NCBI RefSeq assembly: GCF_014905175.1 | Contig: NC_057789.1 | Location: 10,678,040 to 10,742,039 of the forward strand | Length of the DNA stretch: 64,000 nucleotides | DNA from: Aphidius gifuensis | Lineage: Eukaryota; Arthropoda; Insecta; Hymenoptera; Braconidae | Reading direction: 5' to 3' | Shown here: positions 46,777 through 56,814 of the stretch, piece after piece | Layout of the letters: the number at the start of each line of letters is the position of its first letter | How positions within the stretch are numbered: the stretch's first letter is position 1 | The notes under the pieces: generated by a model | Seen by the model: only the letters and a program-made list of their open reading frames with translations | The model's database searches: none | Told to the model about the DNA's origin: nothing | Position numbers and translations under genes: made by a program

Positions 46777-47595
46777 ATGTCAGCATTCATTGATTTTCAA
46801 GGACTTCAAGAACCTCGAGGTTTATTTGTTGTAAAAGAGTTGGTTATCCGAACTATAAATTCAAGATCTTCACCAACTCCAAAAATATTCAAACTACCTT
46901 GTGAAAAATCACATTTAACAGAAGAATATAAAAAAAATGTGAATAATTGTGAAAAAAATCATCATGCGATATCTTGGGGAGCTGGTCATGATCAATATAA
47001 TAACGTATCAACAATAGTCATTGAAGAATTGGTTGGAAGGTTTAATTATTCATTTCTCAAAGGTGAAGATAGAAAAAAATGGTCAACATTTATTTTACGT
47101 TTTAATCCGATGACAATTTGTAATTTGGAAGACCTGGGTTGTCCATATATAAAAATATTAGAGACAGAACATCCAGCAATACGACATATGAATTCATATC
47201 CCTTATGCAGTTCTTACAAATGTGCATATGAAAATGCACAAAGATACAAATATTGGTATATTAACAAATTTTCAACAAGAGCCAACATGAAAAAATCCAT
47301 TTTACATTTTTGTGCAGTCGAAAATATAACTGATTTGACACAAAAAGATATTGCTGCACTTCCAGTGATGGCTATTATAAAACTTGCATCACATCAAATT
47401 GATGAAATTTGGGAAAAATTATCTGTAGAACAACGTTCAAATCCAATAATTTCAAAATTAAAACGATGCAAAAAACATCCAATACAAAATGATTGTGAAG
47501 ATGAAGTGGGAATATCTTATTATGTTCTAGAAAAAGATTGTTCAAAATGCAAAGAAGGAACTGACAATGCAGAATTGAATTTTATTGTTGAATAA
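46777..47595 (+). CDS. Conserved Polinton protein, 272 residues, intact
   Basis: An uninterrupted ORF starting MSAFIDFQGLQEPRGLFVVK. The order DFQG...KEL near the start, HAISWGAG, then LEDLGCP...H and CSSYKCAYENA matches a recurrent arthropod Polinton-associated protein family I recognise by pattern, whose members begin with a D-x-QGF...KE motif. The motif hints at a nuclease-like (RNase H-fold exonuclease) core, but that is inference. It has its own TATA-initiator promoter. It is the only long Polinton gene here without stops or frameshifts, which may mean recent decay elsewhere or retained use. Confidence 0.6.
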   Translation: MSAFIDFQGLQEPRGLFVVKELVIRTINSRSSPTPKIFKLPCEKSHLTEEYKKNVNNCEKNHHAISWGAGHDQYNNVSTIVIEELVGRFNYSFLKGEDRKKWSTFILRFNPMTICNLEDLGCPYIKILETEHPAIRHMNSYPLCSSYKCAYENAQRYKYWYINKFSTRANMKKSILHFCAVENITDLTQKDIAALPVMAIIKLASHQIDEIWEKLSVEQRSNPIISKLKRCKKHPIQNDCEDEVGISYYVLEKDCSKCKEGTDNAELNFIVE

Positions 47596-48250
47596 ATGAC
47601 GCAAAACCAAATTTTTAAAAGTTGTTAATTTTTTAGAATTATCCTTCCTTCCTTAAAATATAAAATATAAAAAAGAAAAATAAAGATTTAGTTTGTATAA
47701 TAATAAAATAATAGAAATAAGTTTCAACAAGTTTTAACATGTTTAAACAGGAAAAATGAAAAAGAATACCGTCTAGATTTTAGTGTTATAAAAGTTGATG
47801 AATCATCTTACAACAATGGATTAAAAGATTAAATTTTAGAAAACATACTAAAACATGTTTAAACAGGAATAATAATTCGCTAATTAGCTTTTCTCAAAAA
47901 AATTATTTCGTATCTATTGTTATAAATTCCATAAAGAAGATTATAGGATTCAAAGATTGAAAGATTAGAACAATAGAAAGTAAAAACTAAGAAGAAAAAA
48001 TTTTTAGTAGGGATAAGCAAAACGTGATTTCCCTTCTCCCAACAAAATATTAACCAATCACAATGTTCCCCCTCTCTTAGTGAAGAGAGGAAAGGGAACT
48101 TTTTCGTTGATGGGGGACCTTAGATTTAGTATATATTCTCGTGCACTGAGACTTAGCATCACTCTTCGTTCAGTCCATCAGCTGTAGTGTGCTAAGTCTT
48201 AGAAACCAACAAAAAATAAGTTTTATTATATATAAATTCATATTAACTTA
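47596..48250. other. Non-coding remnant at the major-capsid deletion
   Basis: No ORF. It carries two copies of acatgtttaaacaggaa (about 47,737 and 47,856), a short relic frame (EYRLDFSVIKVDESSYNNG, plus strand near 47,765) and, at 48,129-48,165, a TATA-like tagtatatatt followed about 30 bp later by catcact. The promoter faces right although no plus-strand gene follows, so it is probably orphaned by a deletion. Confidence 0.45.
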
Positions 48251-48256
48251 TTGATA

Positions 48257-48385
48257 TTATGATATTTCATCACTATTATCAAAACTTGTTGATCCGAATA
48301 ACTGATGAGCATGTAGCTCATAGTTGGATATTTCATTGTTAAATCGAACTGGTGCGTTTATATCGAAAATATTTTCATCACTCAT
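48257..48385 (-). pseudogene. Polinton major capsid protein, 42-codon stub
   Basis: The minus-strand ORF begins MSDENIFDINAPVRF and continues NYELHAHQ...SFDNSDEI before TAA. The pattern of an early F-x(2-3)-I-x-x-YE-x-HAH and S-x-FDN-DEI is the N-terminus of insect Polinton double jelly-roll major capsid proteins. Full-length MCPs are several hundred residues; nothing of the remainder is seen downstream. The stub overlaps the end of the preceding small ORF by a few bases, consistent with the original compact gene order. Confidence 0.6.
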
Positions 48386-48596
48386 TTTGACGTGTAAAAC
48401 AATTAAGACAAGTTATATTTATCCAAGTAAAGTTCCAAAATTTTTTTTTTCTTATAGACCCAGACTCTGCAGGTAATTTGTATTCGGAGGTGTCAACTTC
48501 TTGACTGCTCGATTCAGATTGACTGGAGGTGTTCATGATGTGCTGCTTGTATATGAAGCCCCACGTTTTATAGCTCGTGATTTGAAGCAACTTCAC
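48378..48596 (-). CDS. Small Polinton ORF of unknown function
   Basis: Up to 72 codons between the minor capsid gene and the MCP stub, same strand; an internal ATG gives MNTSSQSESSSQEVDTSEYK. Serine-rich, then basic, ending in a Cys-containing tail. Its stop overlaps the MCP start. No homology recognised. It may be a small virion protein or a remnant. Confidence 0.35.
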   Translation of the reverse strand: MKLLQITSYKTWGFIYKQHIMNTSSQSESSSQEVDTSEYKLPAESGSIRKKKFWNFTWINITCLNCFTRQNE

Positions 48597-48600
48597 ATTC

Positions 48601-49267
48601 CTATGATTTTACATGTAACGTAATGGTCATTGTTTCACCACGGAAATTTACTAATTTACCGTTTTGATCGACAATTTTTAATTGTAAATGATCAATGGTT
48701 TTAACAGTAATTGGTAAATAAATTGGATTAGCTGGTACTTCAATTATATTATAACCAGGTGGTACAGCAGGAAAAAAGTTATATATTGTATGAACTTTTT
48801 GTTGATTCACGTAAGCTCCTGTTGTAAAGTTGCACTCGATTCTCAATGTATTCACTTTCAAACTATTAATCGGGTAATTTGATTCATGTTTTATATTAGC
48901 CCTCAATGGTCTCGGTGTAAATCCCAGTAAACGTGCTGACAATTTTGGTTTTACAAAATCAATGTCTCTTTCACTTGTAATATATGAATGTAGAGTATTT
49001 TTATTATATGTAATTTTGATTTGATATTCTTCTAAGTAAGCAGCTAGATAATCTATTTCATGACTTCCAGTTGGTATTTCAATTGTATTCACTGTTAAAA
49101 TATGAAATTATATTATTTTCATGATCGATATTTGGTAATGAATTAAATGATAAAAATGAAATTAGTGCTAATGAATAATTTTTTTCACTTGGTAATTGTA
49201 TTGGAAAGTAATCAGTTTCTAAGACTGAAGATTTACTGGTGAGAGTTAAAGTAAATGTATCGTTCAT
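48601..49267 (-). pseudogene. Polinton minor capsid (penton-type) protein, frameshifted
   Basis: The first frame (49,267-49,079) starts MNDTFTLTLTSKSSVLETDY and contains KNYSLALISFLSFNSLPNI; the second (to 48,601) continues EIPTGSHEIDYL and ends TMTITLHVKS. These are hallmarks of the single jelly-roll minor capsid protein of Polintons. One frameshift near 49,090 separates the parts. It follows the protease gene with only a few bases between. Confidence 0.75.
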
Positions 49268-49269
49268 TC

Positions 49270-49680
49270 TCAAGGCCGATAAATAACTAATCGGAAATTT
49301 TCTTTTCCTCTGCTTTTATAGTTTTCCAGTTTGAAATAAGAGAGACATAAATGTCCACAATTATACGTATTACAATCTTGATAACGTTCATGATTATAAT
49401 TGATGCTACCAACATTAAGATAACTGACAAGATCTTTTGATGGTTGTAAGCTGCCAAAACTATCAAAGTATATTGCTGAATTTTTATTGAGTTTTTAATA
49501 TGCTACCTAATGTGTTCCAGGATTCCTTTTATCATCTAAATTAATGATTCCACACTCTTGTTTCCATGGTCCATCTTTTGGCATATCATTTCGCATAAAA
49601 ACTCCACGGAAATTAGCAATTTTTGATTGTTTAGCAAATTTTAATGAATCACTGTCAGTTAAAGCTCTTTGTGGTAGCAT
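49270..49680 (-). pseudogene. Polinton adenovirus-type cysteine protease, two nonsense codons
   Basis: Minus strand, ATG at 49,680, TGA at 49,270-49,272; about 136 codons. Reads LPQRALTDSDSLKFAKQSKI, FRGVFMRNDMPKDGPW, ECGIINLDD, then the catalytic neighbourhood PGTH, IYFDSFGSLQPSKDL and NTYNCGHLCLSYF. His, Asp and Cys of the adenain-type triad are therefore in place. Two in-frame TAA/TAG codons between GTH and the YFDSFG block break it, without frameshift. The protease would mature capsid proteins. Its start overlaps the stop of the upstream gene (TGATG). Confidence 0.8.
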
Positions 49681-49997
49681 CAGTTAAAGTTTTTTGGAGA
49701 CAGATAAAGTCCCATACCGCTTTTATGTAGTGTTAAATAAAGTCCTTTTCGGATGGCAATCGATTCCATCATTTTATTATGTCGCTTATTTTCATTTAAT
49801 TGTTCTTTACTCGTCTTTACTGCATTGATAGATTTGACAACACCAGATGCTCCACCAACTAACCCGCCTAATGCTGATATAGCTGAGAAAATCGGGATTA
49901 AAACTGGTAGTGCACTACCGATATGTTTAGCAACTGGTAAAACTCTAGGTACTGTAATAGCTTTCTTGCCACCATTCGTTTTAATAGCTGCCCTCAC
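49680..49997 (-). CDS. Polinton hydrophobic virion-type protein (PX/PY-like)
   Basis: 105 codons without stop, but no in-frame ATG; the listed start is a GTG. It has a basic N-terminus (KTNGGKKAI), a hydrophobic Gly/Ala-rich segment (LPVLIPIFSAISALGGLVGG) that could cross or bury in a membrane, and a tail ending KGLYLTLHKSGMGLYL, a signature I know from arthropod Polinton virion-type proteins. It overlaps the protease start and follows the PLA2 gene by about 30 bp. The true start is probably lost. Confidence 0.55.
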   Translation of the reverse strand: MRAAIKTNGGKKAITVPRVLPVAKHIGSALPVLIPIFSAISALGGLVGGASGVVKSINAVKTSKEQLNENKRHNKMMESIAIRKGLYLTLHKSGMGLYLSPKNFN

Positions 49998-50029
49998 CGT
50001 TTATTGCTGATTTAATTGCAACTGATTAA

Positions 50030-50600
50030 TTATTTGATCCCTTCATTGCTTGTTTTGCTGTTTGTACGATTTTTGAAAATGATATTTTCTTTTTCGTTAT
50101 TTTCTTTTTTTTTAACTGCACGTTTTTTATTTTTTATTAATTTTTCTCCAGTCTTCTTTTTTATTTTTTTATTTTTCAACGAAGATAATGGTTTTTTTGT
50201 CGTACATTTCTTTTTCTTTTCTTCAGTAACACAACTCATACCAAATTTCGATTTTATTTTTATTGCTCCGGTAACGAATGTAGCTACTGCTCTCTCACTT
50301 AAACTTGCGTCTTTGGAAGAACTACGTTTAGCTACTTCACGAGCTAAAATATCATCAGCTGCGTTTCTTGCTTTGATATCGTTGCGATTTTTCGAATAAA
50401 CAATATCGTGGTTTTTACAGGCTGCATCTAAAGGATTGATTCCCGGGTCGTCTCTTGCTAAATGATTTTCTAACTTGGTACCTGGTCCACAATATGAATA
50501 ACCAGGCAGATGAAGTTCGAATGGTAACTTGTTGATTATTTATTGAGTATTCCTTTCCCACAACCTTTTTCGTTCTTTTTCTTTTTTGATGTATGCTCAA
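50030..50600 (-). pseudogene. Polinton protein with phospholipase A2-like domain, frameshifted
   Basis: Starts MSIHQKRKRTKKVVGKEYSI; a frameshift near 50,535 separates this from the main frame LPFELHLPGYSYCGPGTKLE, DPGINPLDAACKNHDIVYSK, ADDILAREVAKRS. YCGPG (calcium loop) and the ACKNHD His-Asp pair are the core of PLA2-type domains as in parvovirus VP1. The C-terminal third is very Lys-rich (KKKKCTTKKPLSSLKNKK) and probably binds nucleic acid. In virus-like elements such domains help virions cross endosomal membranes. Confidence 0.75.
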
Positions 50601-50631
50601 TCATAATTTTTAACAGACTGATTTGCTTTGG

Positions 50632-50670
50632 TATAAAACAGCTGAATTTATAGAATTTGAGCTCAGTGCT
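50632..50670 (+). promoter_or_regulatory. ATPase core promoter
   Basis: TATAAAA at 50,632-50,638, initiator TCAGT at 50,663-50,667, ATG eight bases later at 50,675. On the opposite strand an atcagtc initiator-like site faces the PLA2 gene, so the 75-bp gap is a compact divergent promoter. Confidence 0.6.
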
Positions 50671-50674
50671 CATC

Positions 50675-51394
50675 ATGATGGAATACCAAAAACAAGCTCT
50701 AAAATTACCAGTTATAAACTTTGATGCAATTACATCAAAAAGTTAAAATGGTTTAAAAGAAAAACGACATGGTGATTTACTACCAAATACAATAAGATGT
50801 GCGATAATTGGAGGAAGTAATTGTGGTAAAACAAACGCTTCAATGAGTTTGATTGTTGATCCAAATGGTCTACGATTTGCAAATATTTATATTTATAGTA
50901 AATCATTATACCAACCGAAATATCAATATTTAGAAAAGTTACTAGAACCATTTGAAGAAATAAATTATTATAATCTTTCTGACAACGATCAAGTCGTACC
51001 ATCTGACGAAGCAAAACCAAATTCGTTTTTTATATTTAATGACATCGCAACTGAAAAGCAGGACCATATTAAAGCATTTTTTTGTATGGGAAGACATAAA
51101 GCTGTTGATTCATTTTATTTATGTCAATCATATGCGCGAATACCTAAACATTTGATACGTGATAATATTAATTTTTTGATTATCTTTCCACAAAATGATA
51201 CGAATTGAAAGCATATACATCACGATCATGTTAACACTGATATGAAGTATAGTTAATTCCGTCAGATGTGTGTGGATTGTTGGAAAGAAATATATTGCTT
51301 TCTGTTTATCGATGAAGACAGATATATAGATAAAGGAAGATATAGAGAAAATTTTGACTGCTTCATAACCATAAATAACAAATCGTTTTGTTAA
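50675..51394 (+). pseudogene. Polinton genome-packaging ATPase, three in-frame stops
   Basis: One frame runs from ATG 50,675 to TAA 51,392-51,394 with internal TAA 50,744, TGA 51,206 and TAA 51,254 but no frameshift. Walker A is GGSNCGKTN, Walker B NSFFIFND; the later part reads FCMGRHKAVDSFYLCQSYAR and, past the stop, FRQMCVDCWKEIY. This is the FtsK/HerA (A32-like) ATPase that packages Polinton DNA into capsids. Only substitutions appear to have broken it. Confidence 0.82.
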
Positions 51395-51431
51395 ATTTTC
51401 TTAGTTAATTGTAAAATCGCAAAGGATCAAC

Positions 51432-52377
51432 ATGCCTCTTTGTGAGCAAGAACTAGTTGATGAAACAAAATTTTTAAGTGAAATTGAAAAAGTACAAGAT
51501 GTTATTCGTAAAAAATATCAATTGATAAAATTAGGAAAAGAAAATATATCAGAAGCTGCGAATGAATATCTTAAACCTGTTGTCACACCGCTCAACAAAT
51601 TAGCTGCACAACTGCCAACAACAACATCAACGATCAACAAAAAAATCATTAATTGATGATAAATCATTTCCGGATAAAAAAAATGAAAATGATGAAAAAA
51701 ATTCAACACATGAGGACAATTATAGTACTCCTGATATTAAAGAATCAATTTATGAACAAAAAGGTCAATATGATACTGCTGATGAAGGTGAAAAAACATT
51801 TGTGAAAGAATCAAATAAAAATTCAATAAATGATTACTTGGAAAAAATCAATAGTATACAGTGGGATAAAGATTATGGTGTAAAAAAAGTAAAATCTGAC
51901 TACAAAATTGGCAATGCAAAAATTTTCTTTAACGATGATGAATTCAATATTTTTGATACACCATATAAAATAACACCTGGATTAATGGAATTATTATTTA
52001 TGAAATCACCTGATACAAAAAATTTCACTGATATTGATAAAAAAAATTACGGTGAAATTAGTGATAATACAAACGCGGTTCATCAATATCATAAATCTAA
52101 TATGCCAATAAAAAATTTAGCATCTCGAAAATACATTGATTTTATTGCACCTCCTAAGAATGATAATAATAATGAGCATTATGGTACTGGATTATTACCA
52201 ACGGTTATGACTCTTAGAAAAAATAATTCAACTAGAGTCAATTATATGTACTGGGATGATCCGAATGAACTTGTTGATCGATTATTAGTAGCATCAAGAG
52301 CAGCTGGTAATCCGAATCATGATAATGAGATCATGTCAATTATTGAAGAGTTGAGAGAAAGTGGATTAATATATTAA
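51432..52377 (+). pseudogene. DUF8207-like Polinton protein, frameshifted
   Basis: First frame from ATG 51,432 (MPLCEQELVDETKFLSEIEK, coiled-coil-like) ends at 51,656. The second frame opens at about 51,650 and runs to 52,377 (KDYGVKKVKSDYKIGN, TPYKITPGLMELLF, HYGTGLLPTV, YMYWDDPNELVDRLL, EIMSIIEELRESGLIY). The break lies in an A7 run near 51,640. The C-terminal block is a common arthropod Polinton-associated domain of unknown function that I associate with DUF8207. It lies between ATPase and integrase on the same strand. Confidence 0.7.
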
Positions 52378-52378
52378 T

Positions 52379-52413
52379 ATAAAAAAAAATCAGTCTGTAT
52401 ACATCCGTCAGTG
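52379..52413 (+). promoter_or_regulatory. Integrase core promoter
   Basis: tataaaa at 52,379-52,385, TCAGT at 52,408-52,412, ATG at 52,418. Spacing matches the ATPase promoter. Confidence 0.55.
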
Positions 52414-52417
52414 AACT

Positions 52418-53334
52418 ATGACTGATTATAAAAGAGATGTTGTACGTGAGTTACATGCTCCAGCAATAGAAAATTTTTTACGACGTAAGGTTGACATTCG
52501 TGCTGAGGATGAAACATGGCAAGCTGATCTTGTTCAAATGATTGAACATTCAAAGGTCAATTCTGGATACAATTATATTTTGACAGTCATTGATATTTTT
52601 TCAAAATTCAGCTGGGCTGTTGGACTTGAAAATAAAACTGGAAAAGAGTTATCAGCAGCAATGGAATCAATATTCAAAAAAGGTCGAATATGCAAAAATC
52701 TTCATGTGGATCAAGGAACAGAATTTCATAATTCAACATTTAAAACAATGTTAAAAAAATATAATGTTCATATGTATTCAATAATTACTCATTTAAAAGC
52801 ATCAATAGTTGAACGATACAATAGAACACTAAAAAACAAAATGTTTTTTGAATTTAGCATGCAAGGAAATTATAAATAGTTGAAATTGCTGCTAGAATTA
52901 ATTTAAAAATATAAGAATACCAAACATCGCACAATTGAAATGAAATCTGTTGCAGTTGTTGGTAAAAATATTAAAATATTAAAACAAACTGTATTTAAAA
53001 GTTTAAATTATTGTCATGTTAAAATCAAATTCAAATTAAATTAACATGTAAGAATAAGTAAATATAAGCATGTCTTTGATGAAGGTTATTAACCAAATTG
53101 GACAAACGAAATATTCACAATTACTAAAATTAATAAAACATCACCTGTAACGTATAAGCTTAAAGACTATCAAGGGAATCCAATACAAAGAAGTTTTTAT
53201 ACTGAAGAGCTGCAAAGAGTCCGACTTTTGACATTTATTTGATTGAAAAAGTTTTAAAGAGACGTGGGAATAAGATGTATGTAAAATATCTTGGATTTGA
53301 CAATAGTCATAATCAATGGATAGTTAATCAATAA
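52418..53334 (+). pseudogene. Polinton retroviral-type integrase, disrupted
   Basis: The first 153 codons hold the RNase H-fold core with all three catalytic acids: QADLVQM, LHVDQGTEFHN and SIVERYNRTLK (D-x33-E by my count). TAG at 52,877 ends the frame, but broken frames continue with SH3-like (VRISKYKHVFDEGY, NWTNEIFTITK) and chromodomain-like (LKRRGNKMYVKYLGFDNSHN) parts to TAA 53,332. This is the usual C-terminal layout of Polinton integrase. The N-terminal zinc-binding domain is not seen. Confidence 0.82.
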
Positions 53335-53394
53335 ACTAATAAATAAAAAAAAAAACGATGTGTATTTTTTTTTTACCAATTATTTTTATTTACA

Positions 53395-55185
53395 TCATTC
53401 ATATTTTCTTTTATATATACTTTTACTAAAACACATTCGTTCGACAGGTATATAGCCCCAAGGCAAAGTGTCAGTTTCACCATTAATTAACGGACGTTTA
53501 TCATCTTCCCAACTTAGAGCTATTTTTTCAATTGTGATTGTTGTTACATCATGTTTATGTGATCTTATAATATTTTGTTGCTTTTTTAAAATAACATGAT
53601 TAATTAAACAATTTTTATAATCATCGAAAGTTATTTGTCTTACCGTTGATCTTTTGACACCCTTTGCTCTCATATGAACACGTTTTTTTATTGAATTATT
53701 CTCATCTTTTATAACCTAGGAGTATAATTTACTTCGTAAACCAATGAATTCTTTCATTATTCTTCCGTTATTCTCATCTTTCATGATACCAATAACTTTT
53801 TTATTTTTTAATGGAATTCCATATTGATTATTTTCTAGATAATCAGATGTATCAAATTTATTAGAATTATTACGGATTAAATCATAAAGATTATGACTAA
53901 ATATTTGGTAAACAGCAGAATCAGCAGTATCATCATATAAATACTTCACTTTATCTCCATATTTTGGTTTTATGAAATTATAAAGAAAATCATACATATA
54001 TGATTTTGACATTTCCAAAATAGAAAATCCAAGATAAATTGGTTTATTGAAAAGTATACTTGTTGGTTTCATCTTAATTATTACAAGATCATCAATGATT
54101 AAATGACTGTGAAAGTTTGGCTTTGAGATATAAAATCTTGCTCCACCCCACCATCATATTTTTGTACAAGTTTTATTGATTTACGAGTTCGTACAGACTC
54201 TAGAGTTTTACCATAAATTGCATTGATAAATAATTTTCTAAGATCTTTTTCAAATGCACTACGAGCTTTCTTTCGTAACTCTGTATTAAGATCAATATAA
54301 GATTGAAGCCATAAACTTTGTTTAAATTTTAGAACACGATGAACTTTAGTAATAATCATCTCTAAAGAATAATATTGTTCCAAGTTCCTATAATTATGGA
54401 TAACATAATTTTTTTTATTATCTAGAGTTGCCAGTAGTTTTGGAGTTTTACTGGTATCTAGAGGTGGTTTTTCTCGTACTAGTGCTAACGAAAAATCTTT
54501 ATGATGATGATTCAAACTTGCAGGGTAATCTAAATCAACTTCAAGAATGTATCCATATTTCGAGTTATCAGCAGTTGAATGTAATATTGAAATATTAAAG
54601 TTATCAATCTATTTAAATTTACAAGTTGGAAGATATTTTCTCATTGCTGCTCCATACATATTATTTAAATCAAAGTACATTAAAAATGACTTTTCTTCCT
54701 CAGGATTATATTCGTTTCCCTTATATCGATCATTTGCTTTTCCATATCGATTTGAGACTTGTGATAAACCACCTCTTATACCTTGCTCAATAAACATCAT
54801 TTCAGGATCTGTTAACAATTCTAGTTCAATCTGAGTATATCTCAACATTGCACTCAAACTAAGTCCAGGCAGCGTATAATAATGTGCCGGATCTAACCTA
54901 TATGTATTCAAACGATCAGCTCTGCAGATTTCAAAAACATCAGCTAAAAGGGCAACATCGGTTTGTAAATATAAATCAGAATATTCCCCAAGTGTTTTTA
55001 TATTGAACTTTCGCCAAACATTCAGAGCATGTGCTATGCTTCATCTGAAATATTTTCTTCATTCAATTTTGAATAAAATTGATCTTTCGATGAAAGTGTT
55101 GTATCATCAAATTTTTCCCATTTATCAAGATAATTATATGGAAATACTCCCTTCTTTGTAATTAAATTGAATTCATCATTAGTGG
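53395..55185 (-). pseudogene. Polinton protein-primed DNA polymerase B, 5'-truncated
   Basis: About 590 codons of the palm and C-terminal parts. Reads ITKKGVFPYNYLDKWEK, KTLGEYSDLYLQTDVALLAD, motif A YFDLNNMYGAAM, TELRKKARSAFEKD, motif B NAIYGKTLESV, motif C region KYLYDDTADSAVYQI and PWGYIPVERM. Lesions: frameshift near 55,037, TAG at 54,609, frameshift near 54,098, TAG at 53,716. Motif C, normally DTDS, appears as DTADS, an extra codon. The exonuclease/protein-priming N-terminal half is absent; sequence beyond 55,185 is unrelated. Confidence 0.85.
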
Positions 55186-55990
55186 TCTTCGATTTTTGCC
55201 GATGTATCGACAAGCCGATTTTAAATCGGAAAGTATCGAGTACTTTTACTTGATACTTTTTGTCAAGAATCGGAAAAAAAATCGGGTATTATGAGCCAAG
55301 AAAAAATATGAAATCATTTGGTTAATTTTTTTCGATTTGGGTTTTTTTTTCTATTTTCTGTTAGCCAAACACACAATATCTACATAATTTTACCAGCTAT
55401 ATTTTCAACTTAGCTATATTTTTTACTTAGCTTTATTTTTTTACTTAGCTCATTATTTTTTACCAGCTATATTATCAATTATGAAAAAAATTATCATTAA
55501 CATTAGAAAGATATCGATAACTCGAAAACTATTCGCGCGATCAAAAAATTGTATTCGATTTTTTTTCTCCTTGATGAGTTTAATCGACTTCCATTATTAA
55601 ATGAATAAATAAAAAAAAATCGATATATCGAAATTTTAAAAAATATTATAACTTGAAAACTATTCGAGATATTGAAATTTTTTTGAAAACATTTTCTTCT
55701 CCCCGACGATCTCTATTGATTGCCATTATTAAATTTGAGAATAATTCGTTATTTCAATAACTATACGACATATAACCGATGAATAGCCGTTTTTTTCATA
55801 TTTCAACTTCATTTTTAACCACTTTGCGCATTCGTAGGAATTTTTCGTAGAAACACGCCGAAGATGTTTACACATAATAAACCTGCGAGTCTAGATGGCT
55901 CACAAAATTTTTTTTTTTTAATTTTCTAATTTTCCAATAAATATATAGTTAAAAAAAAATAAAAATATTATAATCAAATAATAATTCATA
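55186..55990. other. AT-rich sequence replacing the PolB 5' half
   Basis: No coding similarity. A loosely repeated segment (tatcgataactcgaaaactattcg against ataacttgaaaactattcga, about 55,508 and 55,648) suggests an inserted repeat. Confidence 0.45.
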
Positions 55991-56455
55991 TTATAGATAT
56001 TTTCCCAAAATTATGAGAGTTTTCTTTATATTTACCCTTCTTTTTATATTTACTGATATTTTTCAATATTTATCGGTTTTTTCTTCATATTCAGCAATTT
56101 TTTCTTCATATTCGGTAATTTTTTCTGTATATTTGCTGATATTTTCCCATATTCATCGTTTTTTTCTTCATATTCACTGATTTTTCTTTGATATTTTTCT
56201 ATTTTTTTCTACATTTTTCCTTACATTTACTGATATTTTCCCATATGTATCGTATTTTTCTTCATATTCAGTGATTTTTCCTTCATTTTTACTGATATTT
56301 CCCTGATATTTTCCCATAATTATAAGAGTTTTCTTTATATTTAGCGCTTTTTTCTTTATATTTACTGATATTTTTCCATATTTATCGGTTTTTTCTTTAT
56401 ATTCAGTAATTTTTCTATATTTTCCTTCACATTTAATGATGTTCCCCATATTTAT
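55991..56455. repeat. Minisatellite of tttttcttcatattcagtaa type
   Basis: Around 14 irregular copies of tatttactgatattttccca and tcttcatattcagtaatttt alternate. The minus-strand ORF here (YGKISVN, KITEYEEK repeats) is a by-product. Confidence 0.8.
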
Positions 56456-56558
56456 TGTATTTAGATTAAGGGACTTAGAAAATTATCGGGGGGGGAGGGT
56501 TCAGATGAAAAGCGAAAACAATAGGAAATTAAAATTCCCTAAAAATATAAAAAATTAC

Positions 56559-56685
56559 CTTGGGAAATAGGAATGGGCACGGTGACGACTTTCAATGATT
56601 TCTCGTACTCCTTCTCCAACCTTTCGAGCGTAAAGATCCTTGCTCTAAAACGCTGCTTCAAGATTCTCTTCCTCAAGCATACTCT
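56559..56685 (-). other. Candidate orphan exon near the Polinton right end
   Basis: On the minus strand 127 bp are bounded by a good acceptor (aatttcag) and donor (cccaag/gtaatt) and read KQRFRARIFTLERLEKEYEK then VVTVPIPISQ. Composition is clearly richer in G/C than the neighbours. No family recognised; it may be a captured host exon or part of a terminal Polinton gene. Confidence 0.3.
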
Positions 56686-56814
56686 CTGAAATTATAAATA
56701 AATAAAATAAATTAAAAGAAAAATTTTATATTTTTTATTGTATTTTCTTTTAATTTTATTTGATTTATTCTTTTCATATAATTAATTAGCGGTTTTTCTA
56801 TTATATTTTTTTCT

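Noticed and set aside
49753..50399. Plus-strand ORFs over the Polinton capsid cluster
   Set aside because: Antisense shadows of the minus-strand hydrophobic and PLA2 genes.
56174..56449. 91-codon Lys/Tyr-rich ORF
   Set aside because: By-product of the local minisatellite.
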